DNA of 64,000 nucleotides from Marinobacter nauticus (GTDB lineage Bacteria > Pseudomonadota > Gammaproteobacteria > Enterobacterales > Shewanellaceae): contig NZ_JAHVJZ010000001.1 in assembly GCF_019801015.1 (NCBI RefSeq), forward strand, positions 744,001 to 808,000, written 5' to 3'. The notes beneath the pieces were generated by a model. That model did not search any database, had not been told where the DNA came from, and was given only the letters and a program-made list of their open reading frames with translations. The translations under genes and the position numbers were made by a program. Below, in pieces: positions 18,542 to 26,830 of the stretch. Positions within the stretch are counted from its first letter, which is position 1; each line of letters starts with the position of its first letter.

Positions 18542-20176
18542 ATGAAAACCGTTTCCCTTACCCTGCTGCTGATACTGTTGACCGGTCCGGTGTGGGCCGA
18601 CAACGCACAACCCCTGGCGCTGCGTGACGACATCCCGGCCCGCGACTATCTGGATCAGGACGTGCTCTACAACGGCGAGTCGGTGATTCCTCCTCAGTGC
18701 TACACCCGTACCGAAGGGCAGCACAATCCCTGCTACGTCTGCCATCAGAGCTATCAGGATGGCCGCCCCAATGTCATGAACGATGGTGACCTTCAGGGCA
18801 ATTACGAATTCTCCGACCTGGGCTTCAACAACCACTGGCAAAACCTGTTTTCGGACCGCCGGGAAGCCATCGCCCGAATCAGCAACAGCGCCATTGACGC
18901 CTATGTCCAACAAGACAACTACACCCCCTGGATCGCCCGCCTGAAAGCCAGCGACTGGCAGGGCGTGATCCCGGAGGTCCGTCACCTGGCCTACCCCGCC
19001 AAAGCCTTTGACCAACAAGGTTTCGCCCGAGATGGCAGCCACTGGGTGGCGTTTAACTACAAGCCTTTCCCCAGCACATTCTGGCCCACCAATGGCTCCG
19101 CCGGGGACGTGATGATTCGTCTGCCCGCGTCGTTTCGAGAGCACAACGGCCAGCACAGCCGGGCCCTCTATCTGGCCAATCTCAGCCTGCTGGAAATGGC
19201 CATCAAAGGGGCCGACCAACTCAGCGTTCCCGCCCTTTCCGAAGTGCGTGCCGGGGTGGATCTGGACGGTGACGGCACCCTGTCAGAGGCGATCCACCAA
19301 CTGCCGCGGCGCAGCCATTACCTTGGGGATGCTGCCGACATTCCGTTGACACCGATGCTCTATCCCAAAGACACCGAGATGCTGCACACCGTGCGCTACC
19401 TGCAAGTGGACCCCTTCGGCAATGTCGGACCGGCACCGCGCATGAAAGAGGTGCGCTATATGCGAAAGCACGCAGACACCAGCCCTCTGCAACTGCGCTC
19501 CGCTTACTATGCCGAGCAGAAGGAGAAGGTGTTTGAACAGTTACCCCAATCCACCTTCCACGGCGATCGCGGGCTCGCCAACAATTTTGGCTGGACGCTG
19601 GATGCCCACATCGAAGATGAGCGTGGGGTGCTGCGTCAGCAAAAGCCACAGGAACTCGCATTCTGCAACGGCTGCCACAAAACCATCGGCACCACCATTG
19701 ATCAGGTATTTTCCTTTGCCCGCAAACTGGATGGCCGTGACGGCTGGGGGTATCTGGACCTGTCCCAGCAGACGGACGCCCCAGCCCGCGGAGAGCAACA
19801 GGGCGAATACCTGACCTACCTGTCCCGGGTCGGCGGTGGTGACGAGTTCCGTCAGAACCGCGAGATGCTCACCCGCTGGTTTCACCCGGATGGCCGCGTC
19901 AACGTCAGCCGGGTCAAGGGGGCGCCCAATCTGGCGGCACTGATCCTCCCCTCTCCGCAACGGGCCCGCGACCTGAACAAGGCTTACCGACTGATTGTTG
20001 AAGAGCAAAGCTACCTGTTTGGCCGGGATGCGGTGCTGATGCCAGCGCAAAACGTCTACCGTCAGGTTGATCCGGACGCCGTGCCGTTACCACCGGAACA
20101 CCAGCACCGGTTCGATCTCCGATTGGATTGGCGCGCCTCGGGTACCCGGCTGACCCAACAGGAGCCAGGCGAGTGA
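18542..20176 (+). CDS. Exported dihaem c-type cytochrome
   Basis: A 544-residue protein with a signal peptide (cleavage after VWA near residue 19) and two CxxCH motifs: CYVCH near residue 65 and CNGCH near residue 378. The large non-haem portion between them suggests an enzyme or binding domain, not a simple electron shuttle. I do not recognise the family. The ATG at 18542 is chosen over a longer frame overlapping the PhoX-type gene because it gives a clean signal peptide. Its stop overlaps the start of the next gene (TGATG), which indicates translational coupling. Confidence 0.83.
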   Translation: MKTVSLTLLLILLTGPVWADNAQPLALRDDIPARDYLDQDVLYNGESVIPPQCYTRTEGQHNPCYVCHQSYQDGRPNVMNDGDLQGNYEFSDLGFNNHWQNLFSDRREAIARISNSAIDAYVQQDNYTPWIARLKASDWQGVIPEVRHLAYPAKAFDQQGFARDGSHWVAFNYKPFPSTFWPTNGSAGDVMIRLPASFREHNGQHSRALYLANLSLLEMAIKGADQLSVPALSEVRAGVDLDGDGTLSEAIHQLPRRSHYLGDAADIPLTPMLYPKDTEMLHTVRYLQVDPFGNVGPAPRMKEVRYMRKHADTSPLQLRSAYYAEQKEKVFEQLPQSTFHGDRGLANNFGWTLDAHIEDERGVLRQQKPQELAFCNGCHKTIGTTIDQVFSFARKLDGRDGWGYLDLSQQTDAPARGEQQGEYLTYLSRVGGGDEFRQNREMLTRWFHPDGRVNVSRVKGAPNLAALILPSPQRARDLNKAYRLIVEEQSYLFGRDAVLMPAQNVYRQVDPDAVPLPPEHQHRFDLRLDWRASGTRLTQQEPGE

Positions 20177-20841
20177 TGATGCCGGAGCTGTTTCTGCTCA
20201 GTTGCCTCGCCATGGGCGCCGGCATTGGTGCCGATGTGGCGTTGGCCAGCGCCAGCACTACCGGCCTGCCTCGTCGGGCCCGTTGGCTGTGGCTGGCCGG
20301 CGTCACCGCCACCCACACTCTGTTTCCCATGGCGGGCTATCTGCTGACCTTCTTTTCAGCCCGGGCCGCGCCTGCCCTGCTGCCCTGGCTGGGGCTGCTC
20401 GCCGCCGGACTGATTTTGCACTTCTATCTCGACGAGGTCCGCAATACCGAGAATGCGCAGGAGAATCCGGGGAAACTGAGCTGGCCATTGCTGCTGGCCA
20501 TCAGTTGGGACGCGCTCTGGTCCGGCCCGGCCAAATCGGCCCAGGTGCTGGAGTGGTCACCGCTGTGGGTCTGGCTGTCGTTCCTGGTGGTCGGTGCCGT
20601 GGTGCTCGGTTGTGCCCTGCTGGGGCAACAACTGGGCCGTTGGCTGATGAGCCACCCCGCATACGCCGGTGGCTGCCGCTATCTGCAACTGACCATCCTG
20701 GGCTATTTCGGGCTGCTGGCCTTGTGCCGCTACACCTTACATTGGCCGGTGCCTGAGCTGTTTTTGTTCGCTCTGTCCGCCTTGATCACTGCGCTGGCCA
20801 GGCTACCGAGACCGGCGCCACAGTTGCAGCGGGATCCATAA
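20176..20841 (+). CDS. Six-helix membrane protein, MntP-like
   Basis: A 221-residue inner-membrane protein with six hydrophobic segments. Two related segments, GADVALASAS around Asp20 in helix 1 and SWDALWSGPAK around Asp112 in helix 4, sit in the same places as the paired Asp motifs of the manganese exporter MntP (DAFAVS and DALAVG) and imply an inverted or direct duplication. This is a pattern match by eye, not a confirmed family hit; LysE-like transporters share a similar fold. The ATG overlaps the TGA of the cytochrome gene, so the two are coupled. Metal export is a reasonable hypothesis only. Confidence 0.6.
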   Translation: MMPELFLLSCLAMGAGIGADVALASASTTGLPRRARWLWLAGVTATHTLFPMAGYLLTFFSARAAPALLPWLGLLAAGLILHFYLDEVRNTENAQENPGKLSWPLLLAISWDALWSGPAKSAQVLEWSPLWVWLSFLVVGAVVLGCALLGQQLGRWLMSHPAYAGGCRYLQLTILGYFGLLALCRYTLHWPVPELFLFALSALITALARLPRPAPQLQRDP

Positions 20842-20916
20842 TTAGTGCTGTTTATTGACAACAGCCGTCGCTATACTGAGCCTCGTTTTTTCGGTCATTT
20901 TGATCCAGGACAACGT

Positions 20917-21315
20917 TTGAATCTGTTGAGAATCTTTCTGCTTTCGCTGCTGATGGGCCTTTCCGCCCAGGCGTTGGCACACCCCTCAACCACTCAAGCG
21001 CCGGTCTACCATCAGGGGGCTTTGGGCCACTCTGATGCCCATGATGGCCCTCATCAGGTGGAATGGGGGCTGTTCACCAACCCCCGCCTTATCCAGTTGT
21101 TCCAGCGCCAGGCCCCCTTGCCGGAGCCCGATTACGAGTTGCTGCTGGAGCTTGCCGTGCCTGTGGCACTGGAGATGCAGCGAGGCTATGTCCCTCCGCG
21201 CTCACCGCAGCTGGACTGGCACCTGAAAATCCGACCTCCCCGCAGCCGCCTTGGCGGTTGGAAAGAGAGCAATCAGCTCTACTCTCACCGCGGCCAGCGC
21301 GCCGACCTGATCTGA
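20917..21315 (+). CDS. Small His-rich exported protein
   Basis: A 132-residue protein beginning at TTG 20917 with AGGA six bases upstream. A clean signal peptide ends at AQALA, and the mature protein opens with a His-rich stretch (six His within about 26 residues) suited to metal binding. The longer reading from GTG 20845 is less likely because it would cross a TATACT promoter-like box at 20872-20877. No family is recognised. It is the last gene after PhoX-type, cytochrome and MntP-like genes, which supports a metal-linked role for the set. Confidence 0.6.
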   Translation: MNLLRIFLLSLLMGLSAQALAHPSTTQAPVYHQGALGHSDAHDGPHQVEWGLFTNPRLIQLFQRQAPLPEPDYELLLELAVPVALEMQRGYVPPRSPQLDWHLKIRPPRSRLGGWKESNQLYSHRGQRADLI

Positions 21316-21321
21316 CTCTGC

Positions 21322-21339
21322 TCCGGCAGCTTTGCCGGA
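21322..21339 (+). repeat. Hairpin after the His-rich gene
   Basis: TCCGGCA, loop GCTT, TGCCGGA form a seven-base stem six bases after the stop codon. Without Us after it, terminator activity is uncertain. Confidence 0.4.
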
Positions 21340-21450
21340 ATCCCACGCCTGTTTGCTGAGGTAATTGCAGCAGGCATCTGTGCGTCCGCGCAGCCTGGCT
21401 AGGCCGCGTAAGGAACACGCACCAGGCCTTCGGGCCAACTGCAGAGAAAG

Positions 21451-23244
21451 ATGATGAAACCACACTCTCGTGCCACGGCGGTGATCAACCGGTATCCCGC
21501 CTGGAAATACGTGGTGCTGCTGGTCACCCTGGTGGTGATGACTCTCAGCGCCCTGCCCAGCTGGTATGGCGAAGATGCCGCCATCAACATCCACTGGACC
21601 CAACCTAAAGACGCCCAATCCACCCAGCGCTACCTGGAATCAGAAGGGATCGCGGTCAAAGCCATCAATCAGGATGGCGATGAAACCCAGATTGTCCTGG
21701 CGGACTCCAGCAGCCAGTTTGCGGCTCAGGCCGCACTGAAAAAGTGGGTGGGCCCGGACGACAATCTGGCGCTGTCACAACATGCCGCCGCGCCCCAGTG
21801 GCTGCTCAATATGGGCTTTGCCCCCATGAGCCTTGGCCTTGATCTGCGCGGTGGCGTTCAGTTCCTGCTGGACGTGGACATGGACCCGGTCATGGCGGCG
21901 CAACAACAGGGCGTATTGCAGAGCCTGCGCAGTACCGTTCGCGGCGTCCGCGCCCAGGCGGAGATGGACCACAGCATCCGTACCGGGGTGCTGACGGAAC
22001 AACAGCGCGACCAGGTGATTGAGCTGGTAAAACAGCAGTACCCCGGCTGGCAGGTCCGCAGTGATGGCGACCTGCTGAACCTCTCGATGAAACCCGAGGA
22101 AGCGGAGGAACTCACCCGTCTGACGGTGGTGCAAAACCTGCAGATCCTGCGCAGCCGGATTGAGGAACTGGGCATCACCGAGGCGGTGGTTCAGCGCCAG
22201 GGCACCAACCGCATCCGCATTGAACTGCCCGGCGTGCAGGACCCGGTGGCCGCCAAAAAAGTGATTGGTGCCACCACCAGCCTGGCGTTTTACGAGGTGA
22301 ACCAGGACAACACCGTTCCGGGCAAGATGATCCCCTTCGAAGGCCGTCCTGTTTCGGTGAAACGGATGCCTATCCTGACCGGTGACCACATCATCGACGC
22401 CCGCGCCGGGTTGGATCAGATGAGCCAGCCCCAGGTCAATATCACTCTGGACGCCGCCGGCGGCCGGATGATGTCCGACTTTACCCGCAACAAGATTGGC
22501 TACCCGATGGCGACAGCCTTCAGTGAGTACCGCCAGGATGACCAGGGCCGCTCCGTCGTGGACACCCGGCTGATCAGCGTGGCCACCATTCAGGCCCACC
22601 TGGGCAGCCGCTTTGTGATCACCGGCAGTGCCTCGATGGAAGAAGCACAGCAGCTCGCCCTGCTGCTGCGAGCCGGCTCATTGACCGCGCCCATCATCAT
22701 CGTCGAAGAGCGCACCATCGGCCCAACCCTGGGCGCGGAAAACATTGAAAACGGCTTTAAGGCTCTGGCCGTGGGCCTGGGCGCCACCCTGCTGTTTATG
22801 GCCCTGTGGTACCGTCGCCTGGGTTGGGTGGCCAACGTCGCGCTGGTGGCCAACCTGGTCACACTGTTTGGCCTGATTGCCCTGCTTCCGGGCGCCGTAC
22901 TGACCCTGCCCGGTATTGCCGGTCTGGTACTGACCGTCGGCATGGCGGTGGACACCAATGTGCTGATTTTTGAGCGCATCCGCGACATGGTTCGACAAGG
23001 TCACAGTCTGGCCCGGGCCATCCACCTCGGCTTTGATCGTGCTCTCACCACCATCTGGGACGCCAACCTCACCACCATGATCACCGCCCTGGTGCTCTAC
23101 TCCATCGGCAACGGTCCGATTCAGGGCTTTGCCCTCACTCTGGGACTGGGTCTGATGACCAGCCTGTTTACCGGTGTTTTCCTCTCCCGAGCCCTGATTA
23201 ATCTGGTTTGGGGCCAGGACTCTCGTCGCAAGGTGACCATATGA
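21451..23244 (+). CDS. secD: Protein translocase subunit SecD
   Basis: A 597-residue inner-membrane subunit that, with SecF, uses the proton motive force to help move proteins through SecYEG. TM1 is near residues 20-38, a large periplasmic domain follows (with LGLDLRGGVQFLLDVDM near residue 130), and five membrane segments are in the last 180 residues. The conserved VGMAVDTNVLIFERIRD segment near residue 500 is intact. SecD and SecF overlap by four bases (ATGA). No yajC or tgt lies upstream, as in the standard E. coli operon, so this is probably an additional secDF copy. Confidence 0.95.
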   Translation: MMKPHSRATAVINRYPAWKYVVLLVTLVVMTLSALPSWYGEDAAINIHWTQPKDAQSTQRYLESEGIAVKAINQDGDETQIVLADSSSQFAAQAALKKWVGPDDNLALSQHAAAPQWLLNMGFAPMSLGLDLRGGVQFLLDVDMDPVMAAQQQGVLQSLRSTVRGVRAQAEMDHSIRTGVLTEQQRDQVIELVKQQYPGWQVRSDGDLLNLSMKPEEAEELTRLTVVQNLQILRSRIEELGITEAVVQRQGTNRIRIELPGVQDPVAAKKVIGATTSLAFYEVNQDNTVPGKMIPFEGRPVSVKRMPILTGDHIIDARAGLDQMSQPQVNITLDAAGGRMMSDFTRNKIGYPMATAFSEYRQDDQGRSVVDTRLISVATIQAHLGSRFVITGSASMEEAQQLALLLRAGSLTAPIIIVEERTIGPTLGAENIENGFKALAVGLGATLLFMALWYRRLGWVANVALVANLVTLFGLIALLPGAVLTLPGIAGLVLTVGMAVDTNVLIFERIRDMVRQGHSLARAIHLGFDRALTTIWDANLTTMITALVLYSIGNGPIQGFALTLGLGLMTSLFTGVFLSRALINLVWGQDSRRKVTI

Positions 23245-24143
23245 GATTCAATATTCGTTCCCTCACCCACTGGCGCTACCTGACCGCCTTCTTCTCCGTC
23301 GCCCTGACCGTACTGGCGCTGGTGGCGTTGGGCGTTCGCGGACTGAACTGGGGCATGGACTTCACCGGTGGCGTGATCACCGAAGTCAAACTCTCCGCCC
23401 ATCACTCCGGCCCACAACTGACTGAGCAACTGGAACAGGCCCTGGGCCAAACCGTCAGCCTGGTAGAAGCCGGAGAGCCCGGCCGCTGGCTGATCCGTAC
23501 CGGACCGGTCGACCCGCAGGCCAGCACGGAAGTGACGGCGTTGTCGGTACTGCAAAGCCTCGATCCCGATGTGCAGTTGATCGCCTCCAGCGTGGTGGGT
23601 GCCCAGGTGGGCCAGGAGCTGGCTGAAACCGGTGGACTGGCAGTGCTTTTCTCCATGATCGCCATTCTGTTCTACCTCTGGTACCGATTCGAATGGCGAC
23701 TGGCGTCCGGTGCACTGCTGGCCTTGCTGCATGATGTGGTGATGGTGCTGGGCCTGTTTGCCATTACCCAGATGGAGTTCAATCTGACTGTTCTGGCGGC
23801 CGTTCTGGCTGTGGTGGGTTATTCGCTTAACGACTCCATCGTGCTGTCTGACCGGATCCGGGAACTGCTGTTGGCCAAGCCAGACTGGAAATTGCCTCAC
23901 ATCAACGACATGGCGGTGCGCCAAACCTTTGCCCGAACCATGGTGACCTCCGGCACCACCCTAACCACCGTTGCTGCGGTGTGGATCTTCGCCGGGGCGT
24001 CACTGCACGGCTTTGCCATCGCCCTGTTTGTCGGCATCATCAGTGGCACCTGGTCATCCATCGCCATCGGCACGGTATTGCCGGAGATGGCCGGGCTGAC
24101 ACCGGAGCATTACCGGCCGGAGCCAATCCCGGATATGCCGTAA
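23241..24143 (+). CDS. secF: Protein translocase subunit SecF
   Basis: A 300-residue partner of SecD with six membrane segments and a periplasmic domain after TM1. The LNWGMDFTGGVITEV segment near residue 35 and VVGYSLNDSIVLSDRIRE near residue 195 are diagnostic. The ATG overlaps the SecD stop. An intrinsic terminator follows closely, so secDF forms its own transcription unit here. Confidence 0.95.
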   Translation: MRFNIRSLTHWRYLTAFFSVALTVLALVALGVRGLNWGMDFTGGVITEVKLSAHHSGPQLTEQLEQALGQTVSLVEAGEPGRWLIRTGPVDPQASTEVTALSVLQSLDPDVQLIASSVVGAQVGQELAETGGLAVLFSMIAILFYLWYRFEWRLASGALLALLHDVVMVLGLFAITQMEFNLTVLAAVLAVVGYSLNDSIVLSDRIRELLLAKPDWKLPHINDMAVRQTFARTMVTSGTTLTTVAAVWIFAGASLHGFAIALFVGIISGTWSSIAIGTVLPEMAGLTPEHYRPEPIPDMP

Positions 24144-24157
24144 CCGACACGGCACAG

Positions 24158-24187
24158 AAAGCCCCCGATTCCGGGGGCTTTTTTTGG
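24158..24187 (+). terminator. Intrinsic terminator of secDF
   Basis: AGCCCCCG, ATT, CGGGGGCT form a GC-rich stem followed by a run of Ts, 15 bases after the secF stop. Confidence 0.92.
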
Positions 24188-24216
24188 CTTCAGCAAAGCA
24201 AGCGACAACGCTCGGC

Positions 24217-24396
24217 TCAGGCACTCAATTGCTGCGGAAGGCGAACCATTCCCGGCCAGTTGTCGGCATTATCGATCAGTTCAGCCAGGGAAAGCTCAAG
24301 CGTGGCATCAATGCCGGTCGCCTCAACGGATTGTGGCTGATGGGGCGGGGCCTCGGCAGTCAGAACGACGGCGATATCGAATTCGGAGAGGTGCAT
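24217..24396 (-). CDS. Small unannotated protein (59 aa)
   Basis: A 59-residue open frame beginning MHLSEFDIAVVLTAEA and ending LPQQLSA. It is below a 60-residue search limit but has AAGGAG spaced about seven bases before the ATG. It is acidic and amphipathic (LELSLAELIDNADNWPGM), without a signal peptide or membrane segment. It lies between the secF terminator and the DUF3332 terminator, on the opposite strand from secF. I do not recognise it; good ribosome-binding context makes it a likely gene. Confidence 0.6.
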   Translation of the reverse strand: MHLSEFDIAVVLTAEAPPHQPQSVEATGIDATLELSLAELIDNADNWPGMVRLPQQLSA

Positions 24397-24516
24397 ATCG
24401 GCTCCTTGTCACATGGGACGCTGCTTTATTAAGTAAAGCGTAATTCCAGTGCGGTGCCGGTCATCGTGGCAGCACTATCTGACACAACGATGACCGTATT
24501 GATAAGCCATATGGAC

Positions 24517-24547
24517 ATAAAAAAAGCCGGGGCAAGCCCGGCTTTCT
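24517..24547 (-). terminator. Intrinsic terminator of the DUF3332 gene
   Basis: On the minus strand, AAAGCCGGGCTTGCCCCGGCTT precedes a T run about 14 bases after the stop. The A run on the other side makes it possibly bidirectional. Confidence 0.88.
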
Positions 24548-24560
24548 TCAGCAGCAGTGT

Positions 24561-25115
24561 TCAGCTCTGACGGCTTTCCACGTAAGCCTGCAGTTCAGCA
24601 ACAGAAACGGTGGCAATCGCTTCACCGTTCAGGCTGAACTCAACACGGTCACCCTGACGCTGACCCAGCAGTTGGCTCTCAGAACCGTCCTGATGGAACA
24701 GGTGCATACGGGCGCTGTCCTGATCCAGGTACTCCAGCTGGATACGCTCAACCGGGTTGGCGTTACCTTGCAGGTGCTTATCCAGTTTCGGGTTCTCAGT
24801 CAGAGTGGAATCCAGGTGCTGGTTTACTTTGAAGATCGCTTCAACCGGCATGTCTACCACCGCCGGAGAACGGCCGGTGATCGGGTTGGTGCCAGTCCAG
24901 AACTCGATGGTGTTGAACACGAACAGGTCTGCCAGGCTGGCGATACCGTATACCGGGCTCATCAGCATAAACAGGCCAGCGCGGCCGTAGCGGTTATCAA
25001 CCACAGACAGGTTGGCTTTGGTTACGGCAGCAGATACACCCATCTGGCCCATACAGCCGGTCAGGGAGGAGGTGGTCAGGGCAACGGCCACTGCGCTCAG
25101 AACGAGCTTCTTCAT
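24561..25115 (-). CDS. DUF3332 family lipoprotein
   Basis: A 184-residue lipoprotein (lipobox SLTGC, Cys near residue 21) of the DUF3332 family found in Vibrio, Shewanella and relatives. After the anchor is a hydrophobic stretch with LFMLMSPVYGIASLADLFVFN, then a C-terminal beta-rich part. The function is unknown; an envelope location is predicted. The gene has a TATAAT promoter box and an intrinsic terminator, so it is monocistronic. Confidence 0.85.
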   Translation of the reverse strand: MKKLVLSAVAVALTTSSLTGCMGQMGVSAAVTKANLSVVDNRYGRAGLFMLMSPVYGIASLADLFVFNTIEFWTGTNPITGRSPAVVDMPVEAIFKVNQHLDSTLTENPKLDKHLQGNANPVERIQLEYLDQDSARMHLFHQDGSESQLLGQRQGDRVEFSLNGEAIATVSVAELQAYVESRQS

Positions 25116-25145
25116 CTCAAACGTCCTATGAAAAAAAACCCGCGG

Positions 25146-25174
25146 ATTATAGGGGGACGCTCAAGAATAAAACA
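25146..25174 (-). promoter_or_regulatory. Sigma-70 promoter of the DUF3332 gene
   Basis: On the minus strand TGTTTT and TATAAT are separated by 17 bases, 31 bases upstream of the ATG. The -10 box is perfect, the -35 weak. Confidence 0.55.
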
Positions 25175-25291
25175 CTATTACCAGCTCGACTGGCGAAATA
25201 ATGCCCCACATGAGAGGGGCTTATGCATTGATGAATTTGGGTCTGACAAAAATGTCGACTCCACCACAGACAACAAAGCCAGTCAGGGACT

Positions 25292-25699
25292 CTATTTCTT
25301 ATTCTTGTCATTGCCAGGAGGAAAGAAGGCGCCAAAGAGGTTGGCGGGATTAAAGTCCTGCATCCGCTTCAGCTCCTGCTGCCATTGCTGCTGTTGCGCC
25401 AGCAAGCTGACCATCGCCTGCTCCAGCCACTGGCCAGCCATACCACTCATACGGCTGTCATACAGGCGGATGATCTCCTCAAGAAACTTATCCGTCAGCA
25501 CTGAGGTATGCCCTTCATTCTCCATCTCAGCCAGTACCTGCAACAGCACCTGGCGGGTCAATGGCTCGCCACTCTTGGAGTCCACCACTTCAAAACTCTG
25601 ATACCCCTGAATGTACTCGCGCACATCCGCCAGCGTGATGTAGCGCTTCAGCTCGGTGTCATAGAGGCGGCGGTTGGGATAACGCTTAATCAGCTTCAT
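25292..25699 (-). CDS. phaR: Polyhydroxyalkanoate synthesis repressor PhaR
   Basis: A 135-residue DNA-binding regulator of polyhydroxyalkanoate granule formation. The N-terminal PHB_acc_N domain starts with KLIKRYPNRRLYDTE, diagnostic of PhaR, and the PHB accumulation regulatory segment follows (about residues 70-110). The C-terminus is Gln-rich. AGGAAG precedes the ATG. In other bacteria PhaR binds both phasin promoters and PHB granules and leaves DNA when granules form. It is divergent from a phasin gene, with two palindromes between them that are its likely operators. Confidence 0.93.
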   Translation of the reverse strand: MKLIKRYPNRRLYDTELKRYITLADVREYIQGYQSFEVVDSKSGEPLTRQVLLQVLAEMENEGHTSVLTDKFLEEIIRLYDSRMSGMAGQWLEQAMVSLLAQQQQWQQELKRMQDFNPANLFGAFFPPGNDKNKK

Positions 25700-25788
25700 A
25701 ACGGCTTCCTGTCGGACTTTGCCTCAGTGTAGGGAGTTGCCAGTGCCAAGAAAAGAACTGCGTCACAACCGGCCTGATGTGAAACTTT

Positions 25789-25803
25789 TTGTGCACCGCA
25801 CAA
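25789..25803. promoter_or_regulatory. Palindromic operator 1 (putative PhaR site)
   Basis: TTGTGC-ACC-GCACAA, a perfect palindrome with a three-base centre. It lies upstream of the phasin promoter -35 and shares its arms with the second palindrome at 25848-25862. PhaR is the obvious candidate, since phaR adjoins and PhaR proteins bind TGC-rich palindromes elsewhere. Confidence 0.7.
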
Positions 25804-25809
25804 TATTGC

Positions 25810-25838
25810 TTGATTTTTCACCACCCGAGTCCTACATT
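25810..25838 (+). promoter_or_regulatory. Phasin gene promoter
   Basis: TTGATT and TACATT are 17 bases apart and sit between the two palindromes. Transcription should begin near 25845, directly before operator 2, so a repressor bound there would block it. Confidence 0.6.
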
Positions 25839-25847
25839 GAACACATG

Positions 25848-25862
25848 TTGTGCAGCGCACAA
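25848..25862. promoter_or_regulatory. Palindromic operator 2 (putative PhaR site)
   Basis: TTGTGC-AGC-GCACAA, identical in both arms to operator 1, with centres 59 bases apart. It overlaps the predicted transcription start of the phasin gene. Confidence 0.72.
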
Positions 25863-25897
25863 TAACTTCAAGCCATTAAATTTCGGGAGTAGAGCCC

Positions 25898-26275
25898 ATG
25901 TTTACCGACGCTAAAGCCCAGTTTGACGAGCAACTGCAACGCAGCATTGAAGCCAACTCCAAGGTGCGCGAACTGAGCACCCGGTTTGCCACTGATGTTG
26001 CAGCGCGCAACAACGATTTCATCAATCAGGTGGTCCAGAGCAGCCTGGAAAACACCCAGGCGCTGAGCCAATGCGCCACGCCGATGCAATTGGTAGAAAA
26101 GCAGGTTGAGCTGACCAACCAGTTCCGTGAAGGCGTGGAAAGCTACCTGAAGACCAGCTTTGAGGCGCTGTCTCAGTACGGCCAGACCGTCGCGGAAGTG
26201 ACCGGCGAACTGGCTCAGGCCAACAGCCCGAAAGCGCCTTCCGCCACCCGTCGTAAGAGCGGCAAAGACGCCTGA
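25898..26275 (+). CDS. Phasin family protein (PhaP-type)
   Basis: A 125-residue amphipathic helical protein of the phasin family, which coats polyhydroxyalkanoate granules and limits their size. Phasin features are the continuous helical pattern, the absence of cysteines, and segments such as QLVEKQVELTNQFREGVESYLK. The basic C-terminus (RRKSGKDA) is common in phasins. GGGAG precedes the ATG, and an intrinsic terminator follows at 26289. No PHA synthase is visible in the window, so the synthase genes are elsewhere. Confidence 0.88.
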   Translation: MFTDAKAQFDEQLQRSIEANSKVRELSTRFATDVAARNNDFINQVVQSSLENTQALSQCATPMQLVEKQVELTNQFREGVESYLKTSFEALSQYGQTVAEVTGELAQANSPKAPSATRRKSGKDA

Positions 26276-26288
26276 GCGAGAACCGGCG

Positions 26289-26316
26289 TAAAAAGGCCCG
26301 CCTGAGCGGGCCTTTT
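26289..26316 (+). terminator. Intrinsic terminator of the phasin gene
   Basis: AAAGGCCCGCCTGAGCGGGCCTTTT, a GC-rich stem with a short T run, 14 bases after the stop codon. Confidence 0.88.
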
Positions 26317-26451
26317 CGCGTGATGACGGCAGGAATTGGCCAATTTGCAGAGGGGATCACACCGCGACAGCCAAACTACCCCTTTGGAGGCAGTGCCCGC
26401 CGCAAAACAATGGGTTACCGTACGCTAAACCCCGCCAACCTGGAGAGCCTG

Positions 26452-26781
26452 ATGTTCTGGCGTATTCCCTTGCTTATTCTCGCCTACCTGCTGCTGGCCG
26501 CCCACTTTTTGCGATTTGGCGCCATGGTTCCCACCGTGCTAATCGGACTGGCGCCGCTGCTGCTGCTCACTCGCCAGCGCTGGGCAGTATTGGCGTTGCA
26601 GGGCGGCTTGTTGATCGGTGTACTGGCGGTGTGGCTGCCCAGCACCCTGGACTTTATCGAAATGCGTAAAGCCAGCGGAGCGCCCTGGCTGAGGCTGGCC
26701 GGCATCATGGCCGGTGTGATGGCGTTCTCTTTGGGTGCCGCCTGGGCGATACGGCCACTGTGGCGTCCCACCGCTTCCTGA
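26452..26781 (+). CDS. Small inner-membrane protein
   Basis: A 109-residue very hydrophobic protein with four predicted membrane segments. It begins at ATG 26452, with GGAG six bases upstream; an ATG at 26410 would add 14 residues and is less likely. No family is recognised. The C-terminus is followed by a bidirectional terminator shared with the convergent yebG gene. Confidence 0.6.
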   Translation: MFWRIPLLILAYLLLAAHFLRFGAMVPTVLIGLAPLLLLTRQRWAVLALQGGLLIGVLAVWLPSTLDFIEMRKASGAPWLRLAGIMAGVMAFSLGAAWAIRPLWRPTAS

Positions 26782-26791
26782 CTTCAGGATC

Positions 26792-26820
26792 AAAAAGACC
26801 GGCCTTCGCCGGTCTTTTTT
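26792..26820. terminator. Bidirectional intrinsic terminator
   Basis: AAAAGACCGGC, loop CTTC, GCCGGTCTTTT, with A and T runs on both sides. It lies between the convergent small membrane protein gene and yebG. Confidence 0.92.
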
Positions 26821-26830
26821 GTTTTCCGCC

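Noticed and set aside
20855-20877. TTGACA and TATACT upstream of the His-rich gene as a promoter
   Set aside because: The spacer is only 11 bases, too short for sigma-70. TATACT alone may be a -10 box.
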